NCBI GenBank assembly: GCA_029718625.1
Contig: CM056377.1
Coordinates: 103,552,585 to 103,616,584 of the forward strand
Direction: 5' to 3'
Source: Synaphobranchus kaupii
Lineage: Eukaryota > Chordata > Actinopteri > Anguilliformes > Synaphobranchidae
Length of the DNA stretch: 64,000 nucleotides
The notes beneath the pieces are model-generated. The model had not been told where the DNA came from. It saw nothing but the letters and a program-made list of their open reading frames with translations, and did no database searches. Both the position numbers and the translations under genes were made by a program. This document shows, one piece after another, positions 10,319 to 22,405 of this stretch (positions are counted from its first letter, which is position 1; each line of letters starts with the position of its first letter).

Positions 10319-12655
10319 AGTGTTGTTAATTGTATGCAGTTTAAACTATTTATTAATCATTCAGTATTTTAGTAGATGGTTAAGCATTAATTCGGTACAT
10401 ACTTTTAAAATTACTAATATGACTACAGGCATACTGGCAAACCATCCACAAGTACCATCTTTCATTTTCATCTATTTTAAAAGGATTTTTCATTATATTC
10501 CAGGCTGTTTCACTCATTTTAAGTTGAAATATTTTGGACTTCATCTCCCATCAGCCTCTTTGAAAAACATTATGTCATGTGCTGCCTTTCAAAGCCACCA
10601 TGGCTAAGGGGAATATCCACTATAGTAAGCTGGCTACTGGATAATGTTTATCAGTCATATTCCACTGCATCACGATGGATTTTGCTTTCCTTAGGTGATA
10701 AAAAAAAAAAATAATAATTTTTTTAAATTTTATTAAAGTAACTAAAAAGTGTCAGTTAGTTGTGCAGACATACCCCGTGTATAGTAAGTTACACTGTAGA
10801 TGCCAGAGTTCTCTATCTTGCAGCCAGAAATTGAAGTAGACTTCAAAGTGAGAAGATCACCACTGCCCAGTTCTCCAAAGTCAGCTTAGATTTGCTAACG
10901 ATGTCATGTAAATAAAGCTAGTAGCTGTCAGCAGGCAAAGGGTGTTCTCTCATCTTAAGACTATTTATTATAAATTATTGTAATGTGTACAATGTATGTC
11001 CTCAATATAAGTTATGTAATTATGGCATGGTTGCATAATTAAGGAAAATAAAAAAATTAAATCAAGCCCTGACCAGTTACTTTATCAATGACAATTTGGT
11101 AAATGTCATGTTTAGTTATGTGAAATAGTTCTTTGGTCAACAATGGATTACTGCAAGTAACAGCAGAACATATTGCCGTGGATAAATCTGTGAGCCTGGA
11201 TCTAGGTTATAGATCCCATCACTGTGTCAAAATGTAGCACAGCTGTTAAAGCAGTTGGGGGTATACAGCATGAGTCAATTGTCTTTGTTGCTTCCCTAAA
11301 GAGTTCACTGCAAAGTTCCTTACTGTACAGTGTAAGCAGTACTTTACACTGGTGCATGCCATTTCTAAACTTTGTAGCAGGAGTGTCCATGTGACGCTAT
11401 GTCAATGTAAAGCAATGCAGTTTTTATAAAGCCCACCTTCTGCAACACTATTTGTCAAGAGAAAACAATGCAATCAGGTGGCTGAGACCATTACCAATAC
11501 CATTTAACTGTCATAGTACAGTCTTTTATAAGCTATATATCAGACAGCAAGACACAGTGTTATTAAAGGGTGTTATTTCACTGACACAAATGCATAAGTT
11601 TTCTTTGTTAATTGTGTCATTGTAGTGTTGTATGTGTGTAGTTTTATGATCATCAGTGACAACAGTGAGGAACTTCACCAACTGGCTCAATTTTGGTGTG
11701 CTTTCAACTCCATAATGTTAGCAGTGGAGATACACAGGGCTTTAAAACAGATGGATAACAGCCAAAATAACAATGTACTGAGATTTTTTACAGCTAATTA
11801 CAACAGGCACCAGCTGCTATTTTGGGCTAGGCATATGTGTCTGTACTGTAAATGGCAGGGTTTCTGTTTTTGTCTAACATCAGTTGTGCTTTATGATAAT
11901 CCAAAGGAGAAATAAAGTATGGCACTTCATTTTGGTTAATCTGGCATTCAGCATTTTGTTGACATAGTGTAGCTGGATGATGGGACTGGAAGAGTGACAC
12001 ATATGATCTAATGTTTTGTTTTTCAGACTTTCCCTTGAGCAGAGCCAGCGAGCATGCTGGGAGAAGACCACCACCCTGCTCTGGAGTTCACTCTCTCTCT
12101 GTGGTTGGAGGCTGGTGCCTCTGCAGAATCATATGGGGTAAATACCACCTTGGCTGCCAGTTGACTGAAAAGTTTTGGCCCCAAATATTTCCCTTGTGGA
12201 ATATCTCTTATTATGGAAGGTGGAGATTATTGTTTTAATATAACAGGATCTGGATGGAAGAATTATTTGCTTCAGCCTTTTAAAGTATCAGCCATAGACC
12301 TCCGTAGTCCCACCCACTTTGGTGACGAACGGCTGGTGCCACTTTTCATATAAATATTATGTGTGTCAATTCACTTAATTGTTTTTTAATATATTCAGGC
12401 AGCCATAAATTCAAATCGCCCAAGCAAGGGGTTGTCATATTTTTAAATAACTTATAAAATTGGTGATTTGAAATTATGTCCAACAAATAAACAACAAGCA
12501 CGTTTTTATAATTTTTTTTTAAAACAACTAAAAAGACTACAGCCTCCGGGCTACTCACTTGCTCACCACCACTGCTGAAGTGAAAGCCACTACTAAAGCT
12601 GACACTTTCGACATGGCCAGACTGATAGTGATTCTCGCCCTTGGTGATACTCTTA
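10319..12655. other. AT-rich unique DNA, no gene seen
   Basis: Only short frames without motifs. An A tract next to T-rich sequence lies near 10690-10735. No repeat family was recognised. Confidence 0.45.
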
Positions 12656-12760
12656 GGGCCTGATTTATTAAGACCTTTAGCGGGTGCAAAAACTTTTAGC
12701 GCACGCAAAACTAATAACACAACATTGATTGCAAAACAAATACCATGACCAATCATTGAT
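12656..12760. repeat. Possible end of a dispersed DNA-transposon repeat
   Basis: gggcctgatttattaag followed by gcgggtgcaaaaac resembles the outer end of non-autonomous DNA transposons common in fish genomes. Only one end is seen and there is no matching inverted end or target duplication, so this is tentative. Confidence 0.25.
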
Positions 12761-13924
12761 TGGGATTCTGGGTAGTGTAGTTATATTTCTCAAACTCTGT
12801 TAATTATATGATTCAAGTTTGATTTAAATGCAGTGGTGAGTATATTATGGACTTTGTATCATGTTGGTCCATACAGTGCCATATACTGTATCATCATAGG
12901 GGTGACTGAAAGATCCCAATGTGGGAAAGCTAATAGCTTCCGGCAGTCTTCCAGGACCAGCCAGAGACAGGAGGGGCGGGACTACTAAGCTCTATAATTG
13001 GAGTGTTTTTCCAAAGCTCACTCAGTCCAATATTGAGAAAATCATTTTTGTTTATTTTAAATGGTTTGACTTTTTTTGCTTGAAAAAAAATCACGTTTTA
13101 ATACTTAAATGCCTAAGAATAATAGTGTAAAAGTAAAACTGCAAATATCTAACCATTAATCAGAAAAATAATACCCACCTTGAAAAATATGGCTTATCAA
13201 AACTGGACTGAGGGAGTTTTGGCAAAACACTCTTTAGTTTGCTATCTCTAGCTCACCCTGCTCTGCACCATCTTCTCCAGATCTTTTACTGTAGTCTAGA
13301 CTTTTGTTTTTTTGCTTCTTAGCCATTGCAACATTAGTAATTGATGTAAATAGTCGATGCTACTTACTACAATTTAAAATCTCTGTGTCATTGGTGACTG
13401 GTTTGTCTGTGGTAAGTTAAACAATAATTCGTTTTTATCCCATTTTTTCTTTAGCATCTGAGCTGTGTGGTTATTGCACCAATGACTGCAAAATTGTGCA
13501 GCTAGATCAGGCAGACAGCCTACACCCAATTGTCCAGGGTCATTGCTGTTTAGTCGAGTGAAAGCCATCACTCCTATCCCATCAACAGGGAAAATTATAT
13601 AGGCTACTACCATGACGACTCGATCCCCAGCAAAGTCAGCATAGTCAGAATTTGATTTCAGATTTTGAGGTGGACTACTGCACTGAGAACTACTGCTCTA
13701 GCCAATGCCACCCAGAAGCCCCCATCTGTATTAAGTTTGTTGATTTCATTTTTCTGGGGATGTGTGTTACAACGTCTCTCGGTATAAAAAAAACAAACAG
13801 AAAAAACATCAGTATCTGGTGTTTTTGCTTGCGTTTGTTTTTTTTGTTTGTTTTTTTTTTGTTTTTAAAGGGGGTGGGGGGCGTATGGAATAGCAGGGTA
13901 GGTCACGGGTGAAGTCTTAATTGT
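12761..13924. other. AT-rich unique DNA, no gene seen
   Basis: T-rich runs lie at 13836-13866, followed by a short G-rich patch (13869-13881). The minus-strand frame at 13374-13613 has no recognisable motif. Confidence 0.4.
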
Positions 13925-14960
13925 TGAAATATGCTTGTGAAATCCATTGAATGTCATTTCTTTTGTTTGCTGTGGTCCCATTCTTTATGTAGTAAATTGC
14001 AATGAGAGGGAGAACTGGCGGCATAAGACAGCCTTGCCTCACCCCTGACATGACCTTAAAGGAGTCAGTCAGTTCATCTGCATGAATAACTTTGCCTTAA
14101 ATGCCATCATAAGTGTATTGTTTCACTGCATGTTGCTTTACTTAATTATCATCTTTCACTGTGAAATACTACCACACTGGGCTTGTTAAGGGTTTTTTCA
14201 GCTTTTCCCGTGAGGCAATTCAATTTTGCAGGGAAGAAAATATATTGCTAGCGATGGGACTCTGATTTCAGCGTTAGTAAGAAATGGGTATATCTCGTTC
14301 AGTTTTGAGCCCAAGTCCTACTTTTAAAAGAGTGATATTCTGTTTAATCCTGCCCTCTTAATCTCCAAGTCAGCTTTAAAAATTCTGCCAGGGTGTGTTG
14401 CCCTTTTTTATCGTATGTTTGAGTCCACTTTGCTTGGATGTTTTCGTTTTACTGGTAAAACTCCTCTCGGGAGGTTTTAATGGCTCTGGTCTATTCAGCA
14501 TCGCCTCAGAGTGTTCCACCCATCTGTTGAGTTGTTCTTCCTCTGTTGTTATTTTTATGCCACTTTTATCCTTGACAGATCTGTCAGATAGTTGGCATGT
14601 TCTTTGTTATATAACCTTCATGTGTAATTTGCTATTTTCTCTATGAAGTCCCTCTCGTCAATCCTATTTTTTCTCACTACTGCATATTGTTCACCTGCTA
14701 TACACTTATTGCAGCTCTAGCCCTGCAGTTATTTAAAGCAGATTGTTTTCTTGTCACTTTATTAATCTTTTTGCCCCATGTCTCTTTCCACGCTAAAAAC
14801 CAAACCTCCTTCATCTCCTTCCCACCAGTACCCTGGGTGAGTGTCACCCTCGGCTATGTCTTGAAATTTGTTTCATTAATCGGTAGTGAGGAAGTTCTGT
14901 CTTTTCCTGTCATTCAATAGTTCTACCAGTGTCTCTGGACTCTTGAAAGTTCCTGCCCAA
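13925..14960 (-). pseudogene. Degenerate RTE-like LINE fragment (endonuclease-RT linker and RT)
   Basis: Minus-strand translation gives pieces of a LINE ORF2 in the correct order. At about 14705-14790 is NKVTRKQSALNNCRARA. At 14465-14556 is ITTEEEQLNRWVEH followed by AMLNRPEPLKPP, the segment just before the RT domain. At 14025-14096 is GKVIHADELTDSF followed by SGVRQGCL, the RT motif around GVRQGC. Just downstream at about 13950-13990 is KRNDIQW. Stops and frameshifts separate them, and the RT fingers and the catalytic Asp motifs are not recognisable. The order and wording match the RTE-type LINEs often annotated as craniofacial development protein 2-like. This is an old, inactive copy with unclear ends. 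Confidence 0.7.
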
Positions 14961-15178
14961 ATAAGGATATAGTTGAACAGTTTTTAGGACTCTTGGCCTG
15001 CAGGAATAGGGAATCAGGAGCAGGCGTTGTATTTCAAGGTCATTAAACCTAAAACCTAATAATAATAATTTTAATTATTATTAGTCTAAAACCTGTCTAT
15101 TGATAACTGACCAATGCAAAAACCCAACCATGTAAATGGGTTCCAGAACATTTGAACATTAGCTGCATTGGGTTAATG
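14961..15178. other. Short AT-rich spacer with a small hairpin
   Basis: 15056-15085 (ctaataataataatttt...ttag) can fold into an imperfect 12-bp stem. No gene. Confidence 0.4.
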
Positions 15179-15387
15179 CAGGGGTAGGGAACCCTGGTAC
15201 TGGAGAGCCGCAGGGTCTGCTGGTTTTTGTTTACACCTTAAATACAGCAACTACTTAAACCAAAGAAACCAGGTGAGGTGAATTAACTGTGTAATCAACT
15301 GCTTTAATTGATCAATTTTAAGTGGGGAGTAACAACTAAAACCAACAGACCCTGCGGCTCTCCAGGACCAGGGTTCCCTACCCCCTG
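15179..15387. mobile_element. hAT-type foldback MITE
   Basis: A 209-bp non-coding element. The left arm begins caggggtagggaaccctggt and the right arm read inward begins cagggggtagggaaccctgg. The arms match for roughly 50 bp, including gagccgcagggtct. The flanks are ggttaatg (15171-15178) and ggttaatt (15388-15395), an 8-bp target duplication with one change, the size expected for hAT. The CAGGG terminus also fits hAT. It has no transposase and depends on an element elsewhere. Confidence 0.88.
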
Positions 15388-15941
15388 GGTTAATTCTTTA
15401 GTGAAATGAGATTGCAGTTTGCACAAACTGAATTTCCTGTTATTTCCTAATTTACCATCCCAGCTTAGTGTTACAGTTGTCTGCCCCGGGAATAACAATC
15501 TGCTCCAAAATAATCAGACAGGAATGCAGAATCCCTATTTCCCAAGTGTGAAGTTAGGCTCTGAGCTCCATATCGATCAAAAGCTCTTGGTCATCTCTCC
15601 ATCTCAATTCCTTTGGTCAAAGCAAGCATTAAAACCATAGGCCATACTTTTGGTTTTTACTATCCTTTTCAACATTTCGAGAGGCAAGAGATTTAATTAT
15701 TGTCAGGTGTAACCACCAGAGGCAAATGCCCATTGGTTCCAGTCTGATAGACAGAGAACTTTGAATCTGGTATTAAACTGACTTAAAGAGCTGGAGAGTC
15801 ATTGTCATTACTGAATGTAAAAGATTATATAATTTGGAGGAAGCTTAAAGAGATTCTCTGTGATTAGCTCGTTGCTTAGATGTCCTTTTCACTGAGTGGT
15901 CACATTTATCATGCCATAATGAGCATATGAACACAGACTAT
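15388..15941. other. Unique DNA, nothing recognised
   Basis: Two short open frames without motifs; no repeat family was recognised. Confidence 0.4.
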
Positions 15942-16739
15942 GGGCTCGATCTTGACGATCTTAGCGCATGGTCTTTAAAATGCATGGCACGTATTTAGGG
16001 TGTGTCCAACTCCACTTTTGCTAGTTAGAGGGCGCATATTTTGAGCACAAAGTAAGGTCCAAGGTTCAAATGGGCTGAACATAGCCTCTTCATTAATTAT
16101 AGGTGTGTCTTGGGCGTAACATGCAATAAACCAATCAGAGTGTTATCTCCCATTCCCTTTAAAAGCTACCTGCATTCGCACCTTGGTGGATTTAATAAGA
16201 ATGCAAAAAGAGCGGGGAAACCTGCTCATGCAAGGAATATATGGATCAATATTAGGATCAATATTATTCAGACTAACCATTATGACGTGTCTTCATATAC
16301 ACAATAATAATCTGAAACATTAGGGTTTAACATGGGCACGGGTTCCCGGTAATTCCTCACTATTTCCCGTTTCCCAAAAATATAATGGGAAAACAGGAAA
16401 TTATTTTTCCCACGTTGTGCACACGCCTATGTAGACACACTTATATCGCGCCGCTAAAATAACATAGAAACAATTGTGACATGACTTAAGACCAGGTTTG
16501 TGGTGGTTTTAGCGCAAGTGCTTTCTGCTGGCTGAAGATAGCAATACACCAAAAATGATCCTGGCTGCACCTTACCTTAACACCAATCTGCCCAGTTCAC
16601 TTACTATGGGCGCCAGTTCACTTGGTATTTAAGCAACGTGAGCGCTGGGCGCTAAAATGACACCTGCGCCGGTCTGAGACTAGCATAGACACTTGCGTTT
16701 GGGTTAGCGCCGCTTTGCGCCAGGTGTAAGATAGGGCCC
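15942..16739. mobile_element. Harbinger-type MITE (internally deleted relative of copy B)
   Basis: A 798-bp non-coding element. It starts gggctcgatctt and ends aagatagggccc; these pair as inverted ends over 12 bp with two differences. 15960-16370 follows 2416-2815 block for block, and 16410-16739 follows 5880-6164. Everything between those blocks in the long copy, including the hairpin array and the transposase segment, is absent. The central 16360-16415 contains a small inverted repeat (atttcccgtttccc facing gggaaaacaggaaat). The three bases flanking each end (tat and aat) do not agree well, so the target duplication is unproven. Confidence 0.75.
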
Positions 16740-16770
16740 AATGTCTCAGGACAGATCTGATCCTTTGCAA

Positions 16771-17050
16771 AGAATAAGAAAAGAATAGAACACAACTTTA
16801 TTTGTCCCTAAGGGGGAGCTTGTCCCAATGTTAGAGAAACATTTACACACACAAATCATTTAAGGGAATTTAAAGCAGCACACAAATTTCATTCTAAAAA
16901 GTAACCAGGGTTGGTCTGCTATGGGCGCTGGACTGAGGCCCTGATCCACACTACACATCAATACCATTTGCTTACTGAGCTAAACACCAAGGTACACAGT
17001 TACAAGGGAACAAATCACACTACTATTCAAACACCAGGGGGTGACCTAAC
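16771..17050 (-). mobile_element. SINE-like element with a LINE-type 3' tail
   Basis: Read on the minus strand, the element ends gggacaaataaag then ttctattctttt, the same kind of tail as the LINE remnant ending at 10318. Near its 5' side (about 16970-16990) it reads gtttagctcagtaagc, which resembles a tRNA A box, as expected for a tRNA-derived SINE using an internal RNA polymerase III promoter. A clear B box is not visible and the 5' boundary is a guess. It could instead be a short 3' piece of the LINE itself. Confidence 0.4.
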
Positions 17051-20000
17051 AATCTGTAGCAGACGTTCACACGCTCATTCATGCTTTTGACCTCTGGCAA
17101 GCAAATATAAGAGCACCTGATAGCCTGAAACAGTGTTGACATGTTCCATCACTGCAATCACATACACATACAAGCCTTTAAAGAAGAGATCAATCAGTGC
17201 CAAAGCCTTAACTAGAGCCATTAAGATTCCTGATAGGGATGGACAGGAAATGAGGCCAATGTGGGCCACTAAATAATTTAGTGGAGCATCTGGTTAGAAT
17301 AAATCACCAGCTAAATATGCTGTGCTGTCACATTAGTATGAGATGGTTGGGATCCAGATGCATGAACTGATAACGTTCTTATCGTGCTCTCCACTGTTCT
17401 GTAGTCAATGTAGAATTCTAGCTCTCCTGTACCAATCTTCTCTGCTCTCCACCTCCTCCTGTAACTATCTCCATGCTCACCTCCTGTACATCATTTCTCT
17501 ATCTTCTTTTTGTCCCGCCCAATTGCATTTTGCAATTGTTCTCTCTTTTAGTTCTTTACCTCTTTATCTCTCCATTCCTCCCCCTTTCTCCCGTACTCTC
17601 ACAGAATTAGTTGGCCACATCCTCAGAAGTGCCATAAATTCACACAGCCAGAGAAAGAGGTGGTGCTGCACCACCCTGTTGTTAAAGAGACCACAAGGAA
17701 ACAGGGCTTGGGTTTCATTGCTTTCGTCGATGGGGGGCAGGAATAACACAGCGACGTTTAATGGGTGGCCCCGGAGCCCCGGGCTGTGGTCAGCCCAGGC
17801 CAGTCCCCAAGTCCCGGGTCTAAGGTCTGTACATTCATCCAAATTCACCACGGGCACACAAGGTGAAAACCAATAAACTTCAGGGTGGAGTTAATCGGAG
17901 CTTTTAATAAAGGGGAAGAATTTCTAATGTTAATAAACATTAGCTGAAGCCAGATTGTACTCAGGGGATATAAGATTTCAGTTGTGTCTGCCATGGTCAG
18001 CTGACTAGGAAGCCTTCACTGTAGTTATCAGCGTTGCCCTCTCACCCCTTCGCATGCCTCATTTCATACCCACGAGATACTGGGAGCCACCTTGCCTCTG
18101 CTATGAAAACTGAGCGGTGCCCTACATTTCAGCTGGATAAAATATGTGTTGGGAGGGGAAAGATAAGTTGACATTTATCAAGAACAATCTTCAGCAGAGG
18201 AGAAAATGCCAGCTGACAGGTCTCTGACTGGCTTGTTTATCAGAACCAAGGGTTTGTTTTTGTGAAAGAAGGCGCCTACAAGAGACCCATGCTGAAAGTC
18301 AGTGTGTCAGAGGACGGCTTGTGCTGATACATCATCTCACATCTGCTATTCATTTAGCCTGCCCTAGGAGCCGTTGGATTTGTGTATGAAATATCGAGGT
18401 GGTGTAACAGTGTAAGGTAATCCTTACAATTTGCGCAACACAGCGCCGATGTTTCCCGAAAATAAAAGCAAAGTTATTAGGGTGTATTTTACTTTAATGG
18501 GGCAACTGGGATGCCATTTCCTTCTGAGAGTGTCAAGGTTGACTGAGGAGGGGAAATGGTAGAGCATGTGCACAGCATGATCTGAGTAGGGACAGTAATT
18601 CAGCAGTATTAATGATATGGTGGCCAAACATTGCCTAGGACCTAATATGTCCTTCAAAACAAACCTTGGGTCAAATGCACGCCTTATGTTTAATAGGCCT
18701 GTTGCTAACCTCCCACAGTTAAGGGCACTAAGCTTACACGACAAGGTGAGGGAAATGCACAGTATTCGTGTTCACTCGCATGACTGAGCAACTTTCCTTC
18801 TAGGAAATAACAAGTATCATTGGGTGGTTTTTAAGTTCAAGTACTCAAATTAAGTAGTTGACACACAGCATTAACATTTACCTGGTAACAGGGAGTGAAC
18901 CCGTGACCTCCTTTAGTTATTTGGACAATAAATTATATATTGCAAAGACAGTCATATCGTCGCAAGCAATATAATGTCATGTTTCCTTTTCTGTGAAAAC
19001 ATAACATGATATAAAGATGGGATTACTGCACCATATTAGTTTACATCACTCATGAACTAGCCATGCTGTTGTTGATGACCTGCGGAGAACTGTGTCCTGT
19101 CCACTCCAGAGCAGTGCTATTACAATGCATCATTGCCCTTTGATGGCAATATATTACTTTCCCTCTCAGCAGTGGCCTGTTCCATTTCCTAATTAGAGTC
19201 AGTGGCATTGAGTTACATGTAAAACCTGCAAGGATTAGAGTTGTAAGAATGACCTCATAAAAACAGCACCATGGACTACTATAGGAACTATCAGGTTATG
19301 CAGTCTTTAAATTCACATTGTTCTCACATTGTCCCTCAAATGTTGTGCACCAGGGAGTTTTCAAAAGGCAATTTCATGTAACTCTGGGTTCTGCCAGTTT
19401 GTATTCTGGTAGTGTTTCCTGGTTTTCCTAGACAATATCTTAAAAGGACCTTATTCCAGGAGTCTTATCAGAGGAACAGTGTGGTGTCATGATCTATAAC
19501 CTATTTTGAAGCCAGGTAATTTTATATTTACTAAATATTTATGTCATGTTTTAAGTATTCGGCTACCGCCCACAGACATGAATTAATTGATGTCACTAAA
19601 TGACATTCTCAATTAATATTTCAGTAGTTTGATTCTGGAGTGTGACTTTTATGAAATGTTCTCTCCTGTTGAGACCAAAAGCATGATGTCACACAGGACC
19701 CAGGTTCCCATTAAATGTCATGCTCTGTTTGTGGCAGGAAAAGAAACCATTAATATTACTAACACATACTCATTGCTAATTAAACATGTCAAATAACAAC
19801 TAGCTGTAGGTGAGCCTTAATATTTCAAATAGGCTAAATCAAACTGAGCAGCTATATACCATACTATTGTTGTGAACTATGTGGAGGAAATGCAATTGTA
19901 ACTGGATGACAAAGTAAAAACAAAACTATTTATATAAGAAAAAATGGAATTATCTGAAGATATATTAAATGTGCTAGATACTTACATGCTTATATAGTCT

Positions 20001-20759
20001 TCTGGGATGTAGTGGGGTGTATCAGTAACATTGACATTGATAAGTGATGCTAATAGAGGCATGAAAGCATAAATAGTGCAAATCATCACTGCAAGTTTGG
20101 ATTGTGAAGATGCGAGCACGATTCATGCGTCATTGCCTTTTAGTCTGTTTATTTTGTTCTGCCTGTGCAGAGACTCAGGAAAGCGCCATTGGCCCAGGTT
20201 ACCCAGGCTCATCTTGTACTTGTACTCTAAGGAATGGTAATTAGTCTCCAAGAATCACCCATCCTGGTTAATTTACAGTTGAAACATTTGTGATAAGACA
20301 AAGTAAATGATGAACAATTTAAATGCTCATGAATGTCTTTTATTTCATTAAAAACAAAAATAATAAAATGTCTCTCCAAACATCCTCCAAAAATTACTAT
20401 ATTATAGATGTCTGTCTTCTAACACTCTAGATAAATTGCCTAAACTTTTCTAGAATAAAGTTGTACTTACTGTCAAATGTACATTTTACAATGAATAATG
20501 TGATATGAGAATATTCTGTTACACAGTACACTTTGACCTCTTTTCTGGAGGAAATGTAGTGATGTCCAGCTATAACTAATGACAAGAACAACTTACAATA
20601 AAATAAGAGCACATAAAGTCAGAATTTGAGAAAGGTCCAGACTGGATTTTCCAGTACTCTTTGATGACTGTTTATGGCCTGCATTTGGTGCTGCTTTCCC
20701 AGGTCTCACCGGTGAACGCATGGCAGAGATGCAGAAAGGCCACAGCCCATGTATGCTGA
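17051..20759. other. Unique DNA with a GC-rich patch, no gene confirmed
   Basis: The frame at 17343-17876 (177 codons) is the longest here. It begins in a pyrimidine-rich tract and ends in a GC-rich patch (about 17610-17870), and its translation has no family resemblance. The minus-strand frame at 18424-18744 is also unrecognised. 18880-18912 looks faintly like a tRNA B box on the minus strand but lacks the rest of a tRNA. No repeats were recognised. Confidence 0.4.
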
Positions 20760-20935
20760 TCCCTGATTAATTTATCAGTTTCATTCATAATATTGCACAA
20801 TGACCTCAGTCCTGCTGTCAGTCCCCATCACCAGTTACAATGAGAGGCCTTTTCATCAGTCATTTATTACAGGCTCTGCTTTCAATTAGCATGGCGTCAT
20901 AAATGCACTCTAATGGGGCTGTCTAAGGGTTTGTG
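20760..20935. promoter_or_regulatory. Candidate conserved non-coding element
   Basis: Free of recognisable repeats, no open frame of note, and dense in homeodomain-type cores (gattaattta, tttatta, cattcataat, gcataaatg-like words). This kind of sequence is typical of vertebrate developmental enhancers in gene deserts. It is inference only; no alignment was possible. Confidence 0.2.
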
Positions 20936-21039
20936 TTTTGAATTGTTTGTAGATGAAGTTTACCAGCATTGATAGGTTGGATCCTGTCCCTGCGGTGTGA
21001 TATGAGTAGTGTGTCTCTCTCCTGTCTGCAGGCCAAGAC

Positions 21040-21185
21040 TGTGTGTGTGTGTATGCACACACATGCACAGGTGCACGCGCACACACACACACACACACAG
21101 ACACACACTATTGCACATTCTTGGATATACACTTGTACATACACAAGCTCTTGTACATGAACCCATGCGCATGCACGCACGCACA
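21040..21185. repeat. TG/CA dinucleotide repeat cluster
   Basis: A short (TG)n at 21040-21052 is followed by interrupted (CA)n up to about 21110, then related purine-pyrimidine alternation to 21185 (gcgcatgcacgcacgcac). The open frames here on both strands are products of the repeat. Alternating purine-pyrimidine DNA of this kind can adopt Z-form. Confidence 0.85.
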
Positions 21186-21879
21186 TTGCGTGCTGGAAAA
21201 CGGACCACCATGCAAAGCCGCATTTGTCACTGTTCTTCGGGGAGAGGCTATTATGGCATTAGGCCATCTACAGTCTCAGAAGCCTTGTAAAAAATATAAA
21301 AGCAGCATTTGTGGGACTGCGGGCAAGTAGACAAGGCACTGGGGAAGGTCTGTCAGCAGCGTTCTGTTACACACCTCTGAACTCTGGAACCCAGAGAGGC
21401 CTCGCCCCCCTTATCAAACCTCTCCTCTTCATCACCATCGATTTGTCAACACAGGACCAATGCTTAGATAGGCTGATGTTATTGTTTTTTATCTGTGTAC
21501 GATGCACTGAGGTGGTACCTCCGTCAGACTCAGTCCCATGGGCCTGGTTAGGGAATCAGATATATACGAGGGCTGCCATTTCTTCTTCCCATTCCCCTTA
21601 ATCTGGGCGTGCCATTCTATATAGACACACCCTATGTATGTGCTTCATGGCAATAAAGATGACCAAATTATAAAACCCAAGATTCCATGATTTCATTCTA
21701 TCAGAGGCAAGGCTAACTGAGGTCTTTGTTACATACACCAAGGCTTCCTGACATTTATTCTCCATTGCTGTTCAATCTAGTACTCTAGCTGAGAGTTTTC
21801 AGAAGACACAGCTCTTGTAGGTTGTGTTTTGGCAGAGATGAGGTGATATAGAGTGGAGATTTTAGGGAAATCTTTATCA
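21186..21879. other. Unique DNA, no gene seen
   Basis: The frame at 21311-21601 has no recognisable motif. No repeat was identified. Confidence 0.4.
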
Positions 21880-21881
21880 TA

Positions 21882-22403
21882 CACTGCCTGGCCAAAATAA
21901 AAGTCGCACACTAATATTTAGTTGGACCGCCTTTAGCTTTGATTACGGCGTGCATTCGTCGTGGCATTGTTTCGACAACCTTATGCAACTTCACAACATT
22001 TATTTCCGTCCAGAGTTGCATTCATTTTTGGCTGAGATCTTGTGTTGCTGTCGGGAGAGTCGAACCACTCCGTAAAGTCTTCTCCAGCACATCCCAAAGA
22101 CTTTCAATGGGGTTAAGGTCAGGACTCTGGTGGCCAATGCATGTATGAAAATGATTCCTCGTGCTCCCTGAACCACTTTTTCACAATTTGAGCCTGTTAA
22201 ATCTTGGCATTGTCATCCTGGAATATGCCCATTGATGGAATAACCTGGTCATTCAGTACATTCAGGTACTCAGCTGACTTCATTTTATTGCTGCATAACA
22301 TTGCTGAGCCTAGACCTGACCAATTGAAGCAACCCCAGATCATAACACTGCCACTAGAGGCATGACGGGTGCAACGGCGACTTTTTTTTTTGGCCAGGCA
22401 GTG
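21882..22403 (-). mobile_element. Internally deleted Tc1-like transposon
   Basis: A 522-bp element. Inverted ends cactgcctggccaaaat and, read inward from the right, cactgcctggccaaaaaa match over about 27 bp. TA flanks each end (21880-21881 and 22404-22405). The interior is the 3' half of a Tc1 transposase gene on the minus strand. Around 22081-22135 it reads [11 protein letters not shown], the third catalytic motif of the DDE domain, and the next codons continue LEKTLRSG. The 5' half of the gene is missing and the coding part joins almost directly to the right inverted repeat, so it is a non-autonomous derivative that still keeps both ends. Confidence 0.88.
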
Positions 22404-22405
22404 TA

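Noticed and set aside
12346..12756. 136-codon minus-strand frame
   Set aside because: Crosses the possible transposon end at 12656 and shows no protein family resemblance.
17343..17876. 177-codon open frame
   Set aside because: Starts in a pyrimidine-rich tract, has no recognisable domain, and the overlapping opposite-strand frame is equally open; composition explains it.
18880..18912. Minus-strand gggttcactccctg, like a tRNA B box
   Set aside because: No A box at the right distance and no cloverleaf; a single box-like word is not evidence for a tRNA or SINE.
20910..21330. Several 60-96 codon frames on both strands
   Set aside because: Produced by the CA/TG dinucleotide repeat.
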